A stretch of 64,000 nt of DNA from Amorphochlora amoebiformis (Eukaryota > Cercozoa > Chlorarachniophyceae): positions 186,001-250,000 of the forward strand of contig BAAHQB010000146.1 of assembly GCA_054601695.1 (NCBI GenBank), given 5' to 3'. Shown here one piece after another: positions 1 to 14,301 of this stretch. The translations under genes were made by a program, and so were the position numbers. Within the stretch, counting starts at the first letter, position 1. Every line of letters starts with the position of its first letter. The notes beneath the pieces were generated by a model. The model was not told the DNA's origin. It saw only the letters and a list, made by a program, of their open reading frames with translations, and made no database searches.

Positions 1-106
1 ATAATATAATATATATATATATATGTGTGTGAGTATATATTAACACATAGTACACGTACAGGAACAATGGATTTGCGCCATCTGACCTCCGCTCTCGAAC
101 AAAGGG

Positions 107-189
<83 letters not shown>

Positions 190-200
190 TATATATTATA

Positions 201-243
<43 letters not shown>

Positions 244-252
244 ATATATATG

Positions 253-700
253 TATATATATATGTGTGTGTATGTATGTAGGTACATAAACTAAATCACA
301 TGTTTATTGTCTGTAGTAAATGTGAGTATCTATGTGCGTATATGCATGCATTTATATGTTATATATATATTACATGTGTATACATATATATATGTGTGTG
401 TATGTATGTACATAAACTAAATCACATGTTTATTGTCCGTAGTAAGTATGTGTATCTATGTGCGTATATGCATGCATTTATATGTTATATATATATTACA
501 TGTGTATACATATATATGTGTGTGTGTATGTATGTAGGTACATAAACTAAATCACATGTTTATTGTCTGTAGTAAGTATGTGTATCTATGTGCGTATATG
601 CATGCATTTATATGTTATATATATATATATATTACATGTGTATACATATATATATGTGTGTGTGTATGTATGTACATAAACTAATCACATGTTTATTGTC
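253..700. repeat. Direct repeats, about 125 bp unit, roughly 4 copies
   Basis: The block ACATAAACTAAATCACATG plus a following segment with TTTATTGTCTGTAGTAAGTATG recurs at about 288, 410, 540 and 673, each followed by GT/TA microsatellite. No coding signal was found in 1-1157 outside this and the TA repeats, apart from a short unique stretch at 50-110 that I cannot assign. Confidence 0.85.
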
Positions 701-814
701 TGTAGTAAGTATGTGTATCTATGTGCGTGTGCATGTTGCTATGTTTTATTTGTAATATATATATATGTATATATATATATACATATATATGTGTGTGTGT
801 GTGTGTGTTATATA

Positions 815-870
<56 letters not shown>

Positions 871-962
871 TATATATGCATATATATTATAATACATATA
901 TATATATATACAATCTGGTGTGAACAAGCTTGTGGTGTGTGTGTGTGTGTGTGTGCAAATAA

Positions 963-1049
<87 letters not shown>

Positions 1050-1157
1050 TATATATGTAACATATATATATATATAATATATATGTTTATATACACTCAC
1101 ATAACATATTTATATCCATATATACATATACATATATATATATATAAATATAATTAG

Positions 1158-2036
1158 GTCCGGATGAAAAGATTGCAGAGTTTCGTTCCGACAAAGTTCG
1201 CTATTGGAACGACTTCTCAAACTTCCTGTACAACAACCGCCCAATATATGCATATATATGTATCTATTTATATGTGGAATTCATATACATACACACATAC
1301 ATACATATATTTCAGAATGCCTTTGCAGCAGCTTGGTCTCAGTATGTGCATATCATATTTGTATCATTATCAGCGTATATCATGTGTGTATATGTGTTAG
1401 AGTTGGCCTTCAGGGGTGATTTGAGTATACTTGAGCAAATGTGTGCATGATGTGCATGTTTCTGTGTGTATGCATGTGCTTAGCGTTTGTGAGTATATGT
1501 ATGTGTGTGTGTATGTATGTGTGTATGGTATGTATGTTTGTGTGTATATGTGTGTGGATGATGTATGTATGTTTGTGTGTGTATATTGAGACTACCTTCA
1601 CGGCAAATCCGTCTGATGGAAGGCCTTCATTGGAAAATTAACGACTACAACTACTTTTCTATGGTAAACCATATGCACATATACACCATATTTACATATA
1701 AATATATATAAATATATATATATACGTATATATAATACGTATATGGGTGCGGGTGGGTGTGATTGTATATGTACATATATGTACTATATTATGAATAAAT
1801 CCATATTCTTGTATATCTATGCGTACGTATACTAACCATACAGGATACATGTATATTAGCCATCAGGTATACATGTATATTACCCATTAGGGGTACATGT
1901 ATACTGAGGTTTAAGCATGAGGCATGATATGTGTTGACATATTTATTAATCGTTAGGGATACGACCTCATGGGGAATTCGGCCCAGCGGGAAGACATGTC
2001 GGATACAATTAGGTCATTTGTGTATTTATACATATG

Positions 2037-2071
<35 letters not shown>

Positions 2072-2105
2072 ATTATATATATTATATATGTATATATATA
2101 TATAC

Positions 2106-2155
<50 letters not shown>

Positions 2156-2412
2156 GTGTGTGTGCGTGTATATGTGTATGTCTACATAAGTTTGTATGTA
2201 CAATATACATGTAAATATTATACACCATACATACATTTATATATAGAAATATATATATATATATATATATATATTACATGTATATGTAAGTGTATGTATG
2301 TATGTATGATATATATATATATATATGTGTACGTATTTGTATGTATGTACATATGCATGCAATTTTCACATATTATGAGAAAACATCATATGTATGTATA
2401 TATTATATATAA

Positions 2413-2453
<41 letters not shown>

Positions 2454-2491
2454 GTATAATTATATATATATATATATATATATAATTATAC

Positions 2492-2528
<37 letters not shown>

Positions 2529-3273
2529 TGGAGTACAGTATCTACATGTACATCCAAATTGTTGTATATTCAGACGGTTACTTGAACGTTGCGATCATCC
2601 CCAAGGCCTCAACGTCTCTCACACACTCAGCCCTAACCCTAACCCTAACCCTAACCTAAACCTCAACCCATCCGACCCTACCAAACTCTAACAAACCTCT
2701 AACAAAACCCTAACAAAAGTCCCCAAGTGCCCTAACCGACGACCTAACCTTACCCAAGCCTAATCGTATAACCCTAACCCAGCGCCCTAACCCTAATTCT
2801 AACCCTAATGGTTCAACCCTAACCCTCGCCCTAACCCTCACGTCAACCCTTAGAATAGTTGAGGGTGTCTAGAACCCGTAATAGACTAGCCTTCTCCCAA
2901 ACCCCTTTTTCCACGCATTTTAAGCCCGAATTTGAAGCCTGAGCTAATCTAAGCATGGTTTTCAACATTAGATTTAGCTGCTTGGCGAGGTAGTTGAGAG
3001 TGAGATTAACAATTAGACTCAGATGCTACGGGCTTGTCACACTCAGATACTTGCGGGGTTGTTTTAGTGAGATGGGTGCGTGTAGCAATAGTTATTCTTA
3101 GATGGTTATGTGAAGTCTTAGTTAGGTGATGAAGTTGATGTGAATAATACTTAGATGATTGTTGATTTCGACTCTGGCTTTGGGGGCCTGGCGGAAAAAT
3201 GTCTTGCGGTATGTGTGCTGTGTGTGTGTGTGTAATGTGTGTAATATGGATATATGTATGTAATATTTATATG

Positions 3274-3314
<41 letters not shown>

Positions 3315-3377
3315 AGGTGTGTAATTAGACGTATAAACATGGATATGCAAACTTTTAAATGTGTATACACAGTCCTC

Positions 3378-3436
<59 letters not shown>

Positions 3437-3467
3437 ATATGTATGAAAATTTCAAATGTATATTTAC

Positions 3468-3551
<84 letters not shown>

Positions 3552-3643
3552 ACATATATATATTTACATATATATTGCATATTGCATATTGATATGTAGG
3601 AGTACCGGGATAACGAACCCAAGGCTAGCGTATTGGTTTGGGG

Positions 3644-3708
<65 letters not shown>

Positions 3709-4372
3709 TTATAACATATATATATATATAATGTACATTATAGATACATATATAAATATGTACATACATATATATATATATATATATACATATGTATAGT
3801 ATACACATATATATATATATATATGTATGTTTATATATATATATATATATATATGTCTATAAATATATATATATATATTGTTTGTTTACTGTATGTGTAT
3901 TCACACACACCTAATTCATATTCTTAACCCTGTGTTTTCGAGTTCTGAATATGATATGAGGTATATGTTATGAGGTCTATGCATACTGTTTTCGTGTTCT
4001 GAATATGATATGAGGTCTATGCATACTGTACTATTTTCGTGTTCTGAATCTGATATGAGGTCTATGTATACTACTGTTTTCGTGTTCTGAATATGATATG
4101 AGGTCTATGCATGCTGTTTTCGTGTTCTGAATATGATATGAGGTCTATGCATACTGTTTTCGTGTTCTGAATATGATATGAGGTATATGCATACTGTTTT
4201 CGTGTTCTGAATATGATATGAGGTCTATGCATACTACTGTTTTCGTGCTCTGAATAAGATATGAGGTCTATGCATACTACTGTTTTCGTGCTCTGAATAA
4301 GATATGAGGTATATGCATACTTGGAAATTAGGATTATTAGATGTATAGATGTATTCTTGTGTGTATTTGACG

Positions 4373-4437
<65 letters not shown>

Positions 4438-4497
4438 TACATATATGTATACACACATATACATGCATATATTGTATGTAATATAGATATATATATA

Positions 4498-4538
<41 letters not shown>

Positions 4539-4877
4539 CATATATTATATATACATCTATTTATAAGTATATCTATATACATATATATATATATATATAT
4601 ATACATATATAAATATAAACATGTAATATATGTACACGCAATATATACAAGTGCATAAATCAATATAACGGTTAGGCTATCTGGGAGTCCCAACCCTTAT
4701 CCAGAGTCAGCTCAAAGGTTTAAATCTGTATTTATCATAAATAGCCATGTGCATGTGCATGTATCACAAACACGCATGTGTATTTATCAAAAATATCCTG
4801 TAGAATATGTATTACAAATGTCCATGTATATGTATGATAAATATCTTGTGTGTTTGTATCACAAATGTCTATGTATA

Positions 4878-4922
<45 letters not shown>

Positions 4923-4986
4923 TCACATGTGTATATATATCCATGTATAATTGCATGCATACACATGTATATATTACGTAAAAACC

Positions 4987-5067
<81 letters not shown>

Positions 5068-5087
5068 GTGTGTATATATATACATAT

Positions 5088-5132
<45 letters not shown>

Positions 5133-5180
5133 AAATATGTGCATTTGTAATACATATAGATGTTTGCGCATATATATTTG

Positions 5181-5273
<93 letters not shown>

Positions 5274-5290
5274 CATATATACATATATAC

Positions 5291-5321
<31 letters not shown>

Positions 5322-5582
5322 GCGTATACATATACATATATAGATTATTTTCACACACACATATATAGATATATATAATGTGAATATACATGTACTAAAT
5401 ATACTTATATTCGTGAGCGTATATACATATCAACATAATACATATATACATATGAATAATACACTATATACCATATACAGGCGAAATATATTGAATTATT
5501 CGGTTGGTTGCGCCCGATTCGCCTCTCTAGCAACAGCTGTTATACCGGTTTCAACTATACCTTTACCTACATATGAATATAT
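1158..5582 (+). CDS. Misato/DML1-like protein (partial; 5' end outside window, 3' end unresolved)
   Basis: Phase-consistent exons are about 1158-1258 (3' end uncertain), 1316-1341, 1591-1663, 1957-2012, 2574-2613, 3155-3208, 3600-3643, 4676-4717 and 5481-5582. Diagnostic peptides in order are [28 protein letters not shown] followed by [41 protein letters not shown] and [15 protein letters not shown]. These follow the order and spacing of Misato family blocks: the W-S/N-D-F block, the ECD-x-x-QGF...D-x-GFSG block, the DEY...WG block and the AQR-N block. Misato is a tubulin-like protein linked to mitochondrial distribution and to chromosome and spindle function. Join phases agree from exon 2 onward. 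Introns are TA-repeat rich; the one after 2613 holds CCCTAA-type repeats. The last safe exon leaves at AT|GTGAAT with a phase-compatible candidate at 5637. The N-terminal tubulin-like part lies before the window. Confidence 0.78.
2630..2860. repeat. Telomere-like CCCTAA repeats, partly degenerate
   Basis: Three to four perfect CCCTAA units run from about 2631 to 2656, followed by degenerate CCCTAA, CCTAAAC and CTAACAAA variants to about 2860. The tract lies in the Misato-like intron between the exons ending at 2613 and starting at 3155. Confidence 0.85.
3935..4322. repeat. Minisatellite, 36-44 bp unit, about 9-10 copies
   Basis: Units read GTTTTCGTGTTCTGAATATG, then ATATGAGGTCTATGCATACT. Each unit contains ATGAG|GTCTAT or ATGAG|GTATAT, which has the form of a splice donor. 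It lies in the Misato-like intron between exons ending at 3643 and starting at 4676. Confidence 0.85.
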
Positions 5583-5636
5583 GTGAATATGGATATACCT
5601 TCAACTATCTCTTTTTTCAACTATCTAAACACCCAG

Positions 5637-5700
5637 ACTTGTGTTTGTGGATATAACGCTTTCTACTATCTCTCTAGCCCTAAATGCCCATATATGCTTT
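5637..5700 (+). CDS. Possible next exon of the Misato-like gene
   Basis: An acceptor (cccag) at 5632-5636 and a frame starting with one base that completes the AT| phase of the exon ending at 5582 give a hydrophobic stretch containing LVFVDITLSTISLAL. The position would fit the conserved segment after the proline-rich stretch of Misato proteins, but similarity is weak and no clear donor is seen before TA repeats begin near 5708. Confidence 0.35.
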
Positions 5701-5754
5701 CTGAGGATATATATATATATATGTATATATATAATATATATATATATATAATAT

Positions 5755-6123
5755 ATGTACTGTTTACGTTCCGAGGTATGTACTGTTTACGTTCCGAGGT
5801 ATGTACTGTTTACGTTCCTATGTGTGTATGTCTTTCCAACTTGTGTCTTAATATGTGGGTGCACGCTTTTGAGTATCTTTGTTTACGTTCCGATGTATGT
5901 ACTGTTTACGTTCCGAGGTATGTACTGTTTACGTTTCGATGTATGTACTGTTTACGTTCCGAGGTATGTACTGTTTACGTTCCGAGGTATGTACTGTTTA
6001 CGTTCCGATGTATGTACTGTTTACGTTCCGATGTATGTACTGTTTACGTTCCGATGTATGTACTGTTTACGTTCCGAGGTATGTACTGTTTACGCACCCA
6101 TGTATGTACTGTTTACGGGAGAT

Positions 6124-6156
<33 letters not shown>

Positions 6157-6305
6157 GAAAGAGAGAGAGAGAGGAGGAAGAGACAGAGAGGGAAGCGAGA
6201 GCGAGAGCGAGAGCGAGAGCGAGCGAGCGAGAGAGACAGACAGGGAGATGTACTGTTTACGTATGGATGTATGTACTGTTTACGTAGCGATGTAAGTACT
6301 GTTTC
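5755..6305. repeat. 23-bp minisatellite interrupted by a GA-rich tract
   Basis: About 17-20 copies of GTATGTACTGTTTACGTTCC followed by GAG or GAT run from 5755 to 6118, with two further copies at 6246-6305. A GAGAGA/GCGAGA tract lies at 6118-6245. It is open in several frames only because of the repeat. Most units contain CCGAG|GTATGT, a strong donor-like string. Confidence 0.85.
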
Positions 6306-6657
6306 AAGCATCGATCGGGATATACTATCTTAATACGTCGATGTACACCTTTAAAGTATCTGCCTAAAGTATATGTAGATATAGATATCCTGTTTGGAGT
6401 ATTTATCTATATGAGGATAAATGACATCCAGCTGTCTATCAATCTGTGCATATCAATATATTTATACGTATTTTTCAACAACATATATAAATATATATAT
6501 ATATATGTTGCATGTGTATTTTCGTATTTACAAACATATGTATGTGTATGTATACGTATTTTAGTTTATATACATTCATACATACAGATGTATTTTGACC
6601 TTTATACAAATATATGTATTTTCTCTGTATAAATCTATATATGTATACATAATTAAA

Positions 6658-6688
<31 letters not shown>

Positions 6689-6846
6689 TATAAACTATAT
6701 ATATGTACAAACATATAAATACAACAGTAATATATATACATGTACATATACATATATATATACACATATATATTCAGATGATGGATAATTCATGGGCAAG
6801 TGGTGGGGTTGGATACGATCCAAACAATCTGTAACTTATATATATA

Positions 6847-6888
<42 letters not shown>

Positions 6889-6970
6889 TACACATGCATA
6901 TAAATGTATACATATATATATATGTATACATACACATGTATATATTTAGTTAGATATCATACACATGTAA

Positions 6971-7019
<49 letters not shown>

Positions 7020-7041
7020 TATATATTATATAATATAATAT

Positions 7042-7117
<76 letters not shown>

Positions 7118-7126
7118 TTTATATAT

Positions 7127-7191
<65 letters not shown>

Positions 7192-7430
7192 CATATTATA
7201 TATATATATATATATATACATATAAATATATATAAATATATATATATATATATAGACATATATATATATATATAATATATAATATATATAATATACATAT
7301 AATACCAAAAAATACATCATTTACACCCAAACATAAAAAACGCATATCAGAACATACACACACAAATAAATACATACAACATTCACACACTTTAACCCAC
7401 CAGTCCATCATATTCCACTCATATATAGAT
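6306..7430. other. Non-coding stretch, mostly TA microsatellite
   Basis: TA/TATG repeats predominate, with short unique pieces at 6310-6470, 6780-6835 and 7300-7430. I see no exon with convincing ends here. Confidence 0.6.
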
Positions 7431-7620
7431 ACACATCAAAAACATACTTAAACCCAGGTAGATACACATCAAACATACTTAGAACCCAGGTAGATACACA
7501 TCAAACATACTTAGAACCCAGGTAGATACACATCAAACATACTTAAACCCAGGTAGATACACATCAAACACATACTTAAACCCAGGTAGATACACATCAA
7601 ACACATACTTAAACCTAGGT
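7430..7620. repeat. Minisatellite, 31-35 bp unit, about 6 copies
   Basis: Units read AGGTAGATACACATCAAACA followed by CATACTTAAACCC. The last unit ends ACTTAAACCTAG|GTACC and runs into a GC-rich open stretch, so each unit carries a CCCAG|GTA junction-like string. Confidence 0.85.
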
Positions 7621-7960
7621 ACCATCAAAGCCTTCCCCTTTCCCTCGCCATTTCAACGTCCCTCCTCCCCCTAAGAACGCCCTCTCGCCAGAATTCCAAC
7701 CGTCTCTTCTCCATCTACCCGCCAGTCCATTCCCTCCCTCTCCCACATCTTCTCCACTCTCTCAACCCTATCCCGAGGGCCAATATCCTGGATATATCCC
7801 TCGGGCTCGGCGCAGGGCTCAAGGACTCGCTCTCGCCTCCCGAGCAAGCCTCTCCTCAGGCGGAGAGGAATGCTGAGAGGAAAAAAGCCAGGGTCGGGCT
7901 GTGGGAGAGGGGGGGTATGCAAGGAATGGGGTGGGGGGGGGGGGCGAGCCGAAGGGGGGG
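7620..7960. other. GC-rich, exon-like island; strand and frame unresolved
   Basis: This stands out from the TA background. After the acceptor-like cctag at 7616-7620 a (+) frame runs open to a TGA near 7870 and is Pro/Ser rich (starts VPSKPSPFPRHFNVPPPPK). A second (+) frame reads LGAGLKDSLSPPEQASPQ, and a (-) frame is open for 83 codons. The purine and G runs at 7900-7960 look non-coding. It may be the first exon(s) of the (+) gene that follows, but I could not decide. Confidence 0.35.
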
Positions 7961-8127
7961 TCAGGGAAAGAAAAAGCAGATGGTTGTGTTTTGTGAGTCA
8001 AGCGTGCTGAGAGGTGTGTACGTATGTACATTTGTTCTGGGTATTTGGGATTTGTGGTGATTTTTTTTTGGTTTTTGGGTGTGGGGAGGGCATGGGGATA
8101 GTTGATTCTGTGTCGCGTAATCAACTG

Positions 8128-8176
<49 letters not shown>

Positions 8177-8210
8177 ATATATATATACATATGTCCACAT
8201 ATATACATAT

Positions 8211-8241
<31 letters not shown>

Positions 8242-8327
8242 TTACATTGCAAAGTAACATATGGTTTTGAAATATATATGAAAATAAATATGAAAATAAA
8301 CAGATTGAAAATATGAATATGTTGCAG

Positions 8328-8496
8328 GAGTAGGTTCGTTGGAAGAGGGAGTGACGGATGAGAAGGGAAAGCTCGGCAAGTCCAGATATGGGCTTGGCTT
8401 CAACTCCACCTCGCACCCACAAAACCCATCAGCTCGCGATCCAAGGCTAAGAACAAAAAAAGCTACTCACATCCACAAGAATGGTCAAATATATAT

Positions 8497-8532
<36 letters not shown>

Positions 8533-8676
8533 TTATATTGGCTACACGAGTAGTCGCAATGAAAAAAATGCTGGGCTCAGATGTGTACATAAAATGTATA
8601 CGTAGATATGTAAGTGTAAGTGTATATATAAATATACATATATGTGTGTGTATGGGGAGATGTGTAATGGTACATG

Positions 8677-8768
<92 letters not shown>

Positions 8769-8919
8769 GATACATATGTTAAATTATGTAATCATATACA
8801 AGTTATAAATTACATATAAGTATATATAAATATATATATATACATATATATATATATGTACATGTATATGTGTGTACGTATGTATATATCTGTATACGTA
8901 GGCATATATATATAAAACA

Positions 8920-8974
<55 letters not shown>

Positions 8975-9066
8975 GTATACCTGTATTCATGTATAATGTG
9001 TTACATCTACATACATAATACATCTGTATATACATATATATATATATATATGTATATGGCAAGTAA

Positions 9067-9103
<37 letters not shown>

Positions 9104-9177
9104 GCAGGATGGCAGAATATATACTTCGACGCGTGTCAAATGCAATCACAAAATCACACGGTGTGTTTATACGCTTG

Positions 9178-9245
<68 letters not shown>

Positions 9246-10001
9246 ATGTGTGTGTGTGTGTGTGTATGTATATATTATAGATATTATACATATATATATA
9301 TATATATATAAAATATTGTATATTGTTCATGCATATATAGTAATATATATAAACATGAATATATATATATGCATCACAAAATTATACTAGGGGTCATTAT
9401 TGTTAAATCTATTAAATCTACACTCGAATTATACACACTCAACAGTATATGTATATATATAGTTACATGTATGTACACGTAAATATAATATATGTATATA
9501 TACATGTGTGTGTGTGTGTGTGCGCGCCAAAGTCGCGAAAAAAATGTGATGTCTAGCTTACATACTAAAACAGGAGAACCAAACCACACTTCTTGTACTG
9601 TACAAAAGGCTGTAACAACATATATGTATATCCATATCTGTGTATATAGTATATAAACATAAGATACAAGCACACACATTGTAGCACATAGCTATCACTT
9701 CATAACATGTCATTCTCAATACTTTGCATTTTTCACGTTTATCACATACCCCTAGGTCCTCTCCACCCCCACCCCCCTCCTCCTCCACGCAAAATTCCCC
9801 AAATTCATCCTCAACCGAGAAACAGAGGGCGTTTCTCGGAACCCAGGCAGCCCTAAGCGGAGTCCAGGAATAGTAGATCGGAACCCAAGCTTTGGTAGTG
9901 CCACGTGTATTTGGTCTCATTCCGGGATGAAGGCTAAATTGGATCAGGCTGCCGGTATGTATACGTTTGTATGTGAATGTTCAAGTATATCTTTACATAT
10001 A

Positions 10002-10046
<45 letters not shown>

Positions 10047-10472
10047 GATATATATACTACATATATAGATATATATATATATAAGTTATTATGACAAAAT
10101 GTAAATGCATAGGTACATATGATACACATACATACATACATATACATAATACATATATATAAAACATATACATATATATATATTTGTAATTCCTTGAACA
10201 TTGTAGAAAGTTCCTAATTTGTTGTATTTGCGTGAATACATGGCTACATTCATGGTCTTTTGCTTGCATTCGGGGACCGGACCACTTGTGGGTGACGTTG
10301 ACGTGTCACGTGTGACGTTGACGTGTGACGTTGACGTGTGACGTGTGAATGAAAGCATCCGTTAAGGCTCTTTCCAGGTTATTACATACCTGAATGTATG
10401 CATCCTCCATACATATATACTATAAATGTAATATATACACATATATATAGTATATGCATACGTAACATATTT

Positions 10473-10506
<34 letters not shown>

Positions 10507-11017
10507 ATTTTCAAGCATAATAGATGAATACCATAGGAATTTTCATATATATAAAAATTAATATATAATGTATGTATATTATGTATATATATATATTTAT
10601 ACATCATATGTAATATATCTATATACATATATATATATATATATATAATGTGACGTATATTGAAATGAATGTGTATATTTTACATACGTAAGCTTGGACA
10701 TCCTTCACATGCGATGCAAAAAGATAAATATGTATACATATATATGTGTGTGTATAATATATGGTTATCTGTATGTATATATATATATATATATATTTTA
10801 TATATATATATGTGTGTGTGTATATATATATAAAATATAGTTATATACATATATATATATATATTTGTATATATATATATATATATATACATATAGTTAT
10901 GCCTGTATATGCATACGAAATATGTTTAATTATGTAACGTAGGCGTTCAGGGATTGCTTGTCACTTTGCCAAGCACGATATCGCTCAAGAGGTAACCATA
11001 TCTATGGAGATACATGT

Positions 11018-11068
<51 letters not shown>

Positions 11069-11461
11069 CATATATATATGTGTGTGTGGGTGTGTATAAT
11101 ATATATGTATAACATGTATTCATATTTATAAAATTTGTCTGTGTTTTAAATAATTGATAAAGAATATGCTTCTACTAGATATATATATATATACTCATAC
11201 ACACACATATATATATGTATACTATATACCCCACATATTCACGGTCAAACACCCCATAAATGACTGTCAAGACATTCGACGTCTTGATTGTCAAGACGTG
11301 TTGAATGTCAAGACACCCATACGCCAAATGCCAGAGTTTGGCTGGCTAGAGAGTCTGTGAGTAAGTTAGACCTTTGTAAAGTATACACCCCACATATTCA
11401 GTTTCAAAACACCCCACTAATGGACTTTCAAGACATCCCACGTCTTGACTGTCAAGACGTG

Positions 11462-11523
<62 letters not shown>

Positions 11524-11574
11524 ATGTGTGTGTGTGTGTGTGTTTTATATATGTAGAGAGAGTTATATTTTGTA

Positions 11575-11615
<41 letters not shown>

Positions 11616-11658
11616 TACATATACATATTATATTTACTTTGCAACTATGAATGCATAC

Positions 11659-11694
<36 letters not shown>

Positions 11695-13236
11695 GTATAT
11701 CTATATATATATATATATATATATATATTTTCATTCATATATATACATATATATTTTCTATAAATGTGTGTATATATATATATATAATATATATATACAG
11801 TATACATATTTTAGATAAATATAAACACACATATATATATACATATATATATATATGTATGTATGTATATGTATATGTACATGTATACATATATATATAG
11901 ATATATATATATAGATAGATAGATTTATGAATATACATATATATATATGTATATATATATATGTATTCATATACATGTTCGTATATCTATACATGATTTT
12001 TTATATATATATTTATATATATAAACATAAATATACATATATATATACGTATTAATATATATATATATATATATACATACATGCATATATATATATATAT
12101 ATATGTTGAATTTATCTAAAAGATATATACTGTATATTATATATATATACATATATATACATATATATATATATGTATATATATATATGTATATTATATG
12201 TATATATATATACATATCTATATATATATATATCATTAATATATATATATAATATATATATTTATAATTTTATATATATGTATATATTTATATATATTAT
12301 ATATTATATATAATATGTATATATGTATATGTGTATGTATATATGTATATATATATACATATATGTATTTACGTACATAATTATATGAATAATAGGAATG
12401 GAACGAAACGCTCGAGGGATTGCTTCGCGTAGGGTCAGCTTACGAGGCTAAACAACAAATTGGTACATGACCTGACCGCCATGACTAGATCATTGAAGAT
12501 GAAGTTATTTATGTTAATAACATCTAGAACATATAACTAGATAACCATAGAACTACTACAGATAGGCGCTTGCTATGCAGTCAATTTCAGTGCTTAAGGA
12601 TATTATCTAGGTTCCTGTATAGATGTCCGTATCTAAATCTAGTAGATATAGACCGGCCGTGGTCTGACTGGATATAGAATTGGCAATATTCATCTGATCA
12701 CAACTAGACAAGATAACCAAGGCGTACATCTAGTACATCCGGGGTTCACTCATTCTCAGACTAAGTCAGCCTAGTCAGTGCTCGCTAGTCTAGAGGTAAT
12801 TGACAACGAAACGATCAGTGATAATAATATTATCTAGATTCTAGAGATTATCTAGATTACATAAAACGGTAACTGTGGTGTGACAACTAGTGTGACTGCT
12901 AGACTGTGTGAGCGATAGATAAGGTCGATGCCTAACTATACTGATCGTAGGAAAGCTTAGAAATACCCATCCCGTTTGGAGCTAGCAATTAGAGCTAGCA
13001 ATGACAGCTAGCAATCGTACAATTAGAGCTAGCAATTAGAGCTGGCAATTAGAGCTAGCAATTAGAGCAAGTGATTAGAGCTGGCAATTAGAGCTTTAAG
13101 TCAGTCTGCGTCCTGCGTATGCTTAGGGACTCCTGGCTAAGACTATATCGTAGTCTTCTCACGGTAACCTAAATAATATTAAAAACTTGTATAAGAAGAC
13201 AAATCATCTACAATTACATATATAATATATACATTT

Positions 13237-13285
<49 letters not shown>

Positions 13286-13590
13286 ATAGTGTACTAATTT
13301 AAATATGCTACACACAAACACACATATATATATATATATACATATGTATGTATATATTATATGTTGATATAAGCGTCCTATCATTTCTGTTATTTATATA
13401 TATCTACATAAATATACATAAACATGTTAAATATGAAATATTTATTTACATGGAATAAGTATATATTTATATATATATAAATATGTGTATATATCTATGT
13501 GTATATGCACACAGTGATATATGAATCGTCCATGTACCTCTTGGACAACGTCAGAGCGATCGATATGTGTGTATATATAATATGTATATA

Positions 13591-13628
<38 letters not shown>

Positions 13629-13982
13629 TACAGTGATATAGGAATCGTCCACATACCTCTTGAACAACGTCAGAGCGATCGATAAACCTGTTGGGAGGTT
13701 ATTGAAAATCTCTGTTACCTTACCGATAATATCACGCTTACTAGTAGATTGTTAGGAGAGATTGTAATTTGAGCAAAAGAGCGATTTAGTACCCGCTTTT
13801 GCTCTTATCGGCTCGCTTGAATTCCGCTTGGATTGCCTATTATATACCATTCAATATTAATGTATATATTAGAAATATGTCATATGTGTACATTTATGTA
13901 CGCAAATGTGATATACTTTTTTGGAAACATGAATATATATATACTTACACATACATGTTTTAAATGTATATATATATATGTA

Positions 13983-14021
<39 letters not shown>

Positions 14022-14084
14022 TTATATGTAGACATATTACTCGTGGGTACATGACATATATAAGTATATATATACATACGTGTA

Positions 14085-14124
<40 letters not shown>

Positions 14125-14179
14125 GCATACACACACATATATATATATATATATGTATATATATGCATATATATGTATA

Positions 14180-14216
<37 letters not shown>

Positions 14217-14301
14217 GTTTAATACTGTTTATTCGACCAGCATAGTCGCGGCATCCGCCCTGGAGCTCAGCAACCCTAACGAGTCAAATATTAACGACTA
14301 A
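8328..14301 (+). CDS. Unrecognised (+) strand gene assembled from scattered exons
   Basis: Candidate exons are 8328-8483 ([18 protein letters not shown], leaving at G|GTCAAA), 9108-9160 ([18 protein letters not shown]; phase fits), 10943-10991 ([16 protein letters not shown]), 11313-11356 ([14 protein letters not shown], strong donor GTGAGT), optional 12396-12428 and terminal 14241-14301 ([19 protein letters not shown] then TAA). Phases agree at 8483/9108, 10991/11313 and 11356/14241. The link from 9160 to 10943 needs one more exon; the 9747-9957 (+) frame is a candidate but its exit phase does not fit. I recognise no family. The intron after 11356 holds a CTAG-rich island. All these exons may not belong to one gene. 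Confidence 0.42.
9853..10358 (-). CDS. Possible small (-) strand gene or terminal exons
   Basis: Two (-) exons join in phase. Exon 10358-10200 starts with ATG, passes through a Thr/Ser-rich stretch made by GACGTGTGACGTT repeats, then reads [20 protein letters not shown] and leaves at AAT|GTTCAA. Exon 9933-9853 reads [20 protein letters not shown] and ends with TAG. The joined product would be about 79 aa. The second exon overlaps a (+) open stretch, so one reading is false. No family recognised. Confidence 0.35.
10293..10350. repeat. Short GACGTGTGACGTT tandem repeats
   Basis: Overlapping copies of GACGTTGACGTGTGACG and GACGTGTCACGTGTGACG. They include the CACGTG core seen elsewhere in the window. 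Confidence 0.75.
11222..11462. repeat. Direct repeat of about 80 bp flanking a small exon
   Basis: A block starting ACCCCACATATTCA and ending CTTGATTGTCAAGACGTG (copy 1, about 11228-11300) recurs diverged at about 11388-11460. The 11313-11356 exon sits just after copy 1, and its acceptor TGTCAAG|ACA resembles the TGTCAAG|ACR strings inside both copies. Confidence 0.75.
12480..13150. other. CTAG-rich island 1
   Basis: A non-repetitive stretch in which CTAG, TCTAGA, GATC and related palindromic strings are very frequent, including several GAGCTAGCAATTA units at 12980-13095. It contains no sustained open frame. It starts just after an exon-like donor (CGC|GTAGGG at 12428) and ends in TA repeat, which suggests intron content. 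Confidence 0.55.
13510..13690 (-). repeat. Duplicated donor-side junction, period about 120 bp
   Basis: On the (-) strand the string GATCGCTCTGACGTTGTTCA then AGAG|GTATGTGG (exon-like end at about 13656) recurs about 120 bp downstream as AGAG|GTACATGG. Upstream the (-) frame is open ([16 protein letters not shown]). This could be an exon of the channel gene to the right or a separate gene. Reading through the donor would give RYVDDSYI, which resembles a reverse transcriptase motif; I treat that as read-through of an intron. Confidence 0.45.

Noticed and set aside
693-1100. Long open frames rich in Tyr/Ile/Cys/Val/His (here and at more than 100 places)
   Set aside because: They are translations of TA, GT/CA and TATG microsatellites with no codon structure, present on both strands at once.
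13500-13690. RYVDDSYI on the (-) strand as a reverse transcriptase active site
   Set aside because: The motif spans a strong donor (AGAG|GTATGT) that is duplicated 120 bp away like other junctions here; no other RT blocks are found upstream or downstream.
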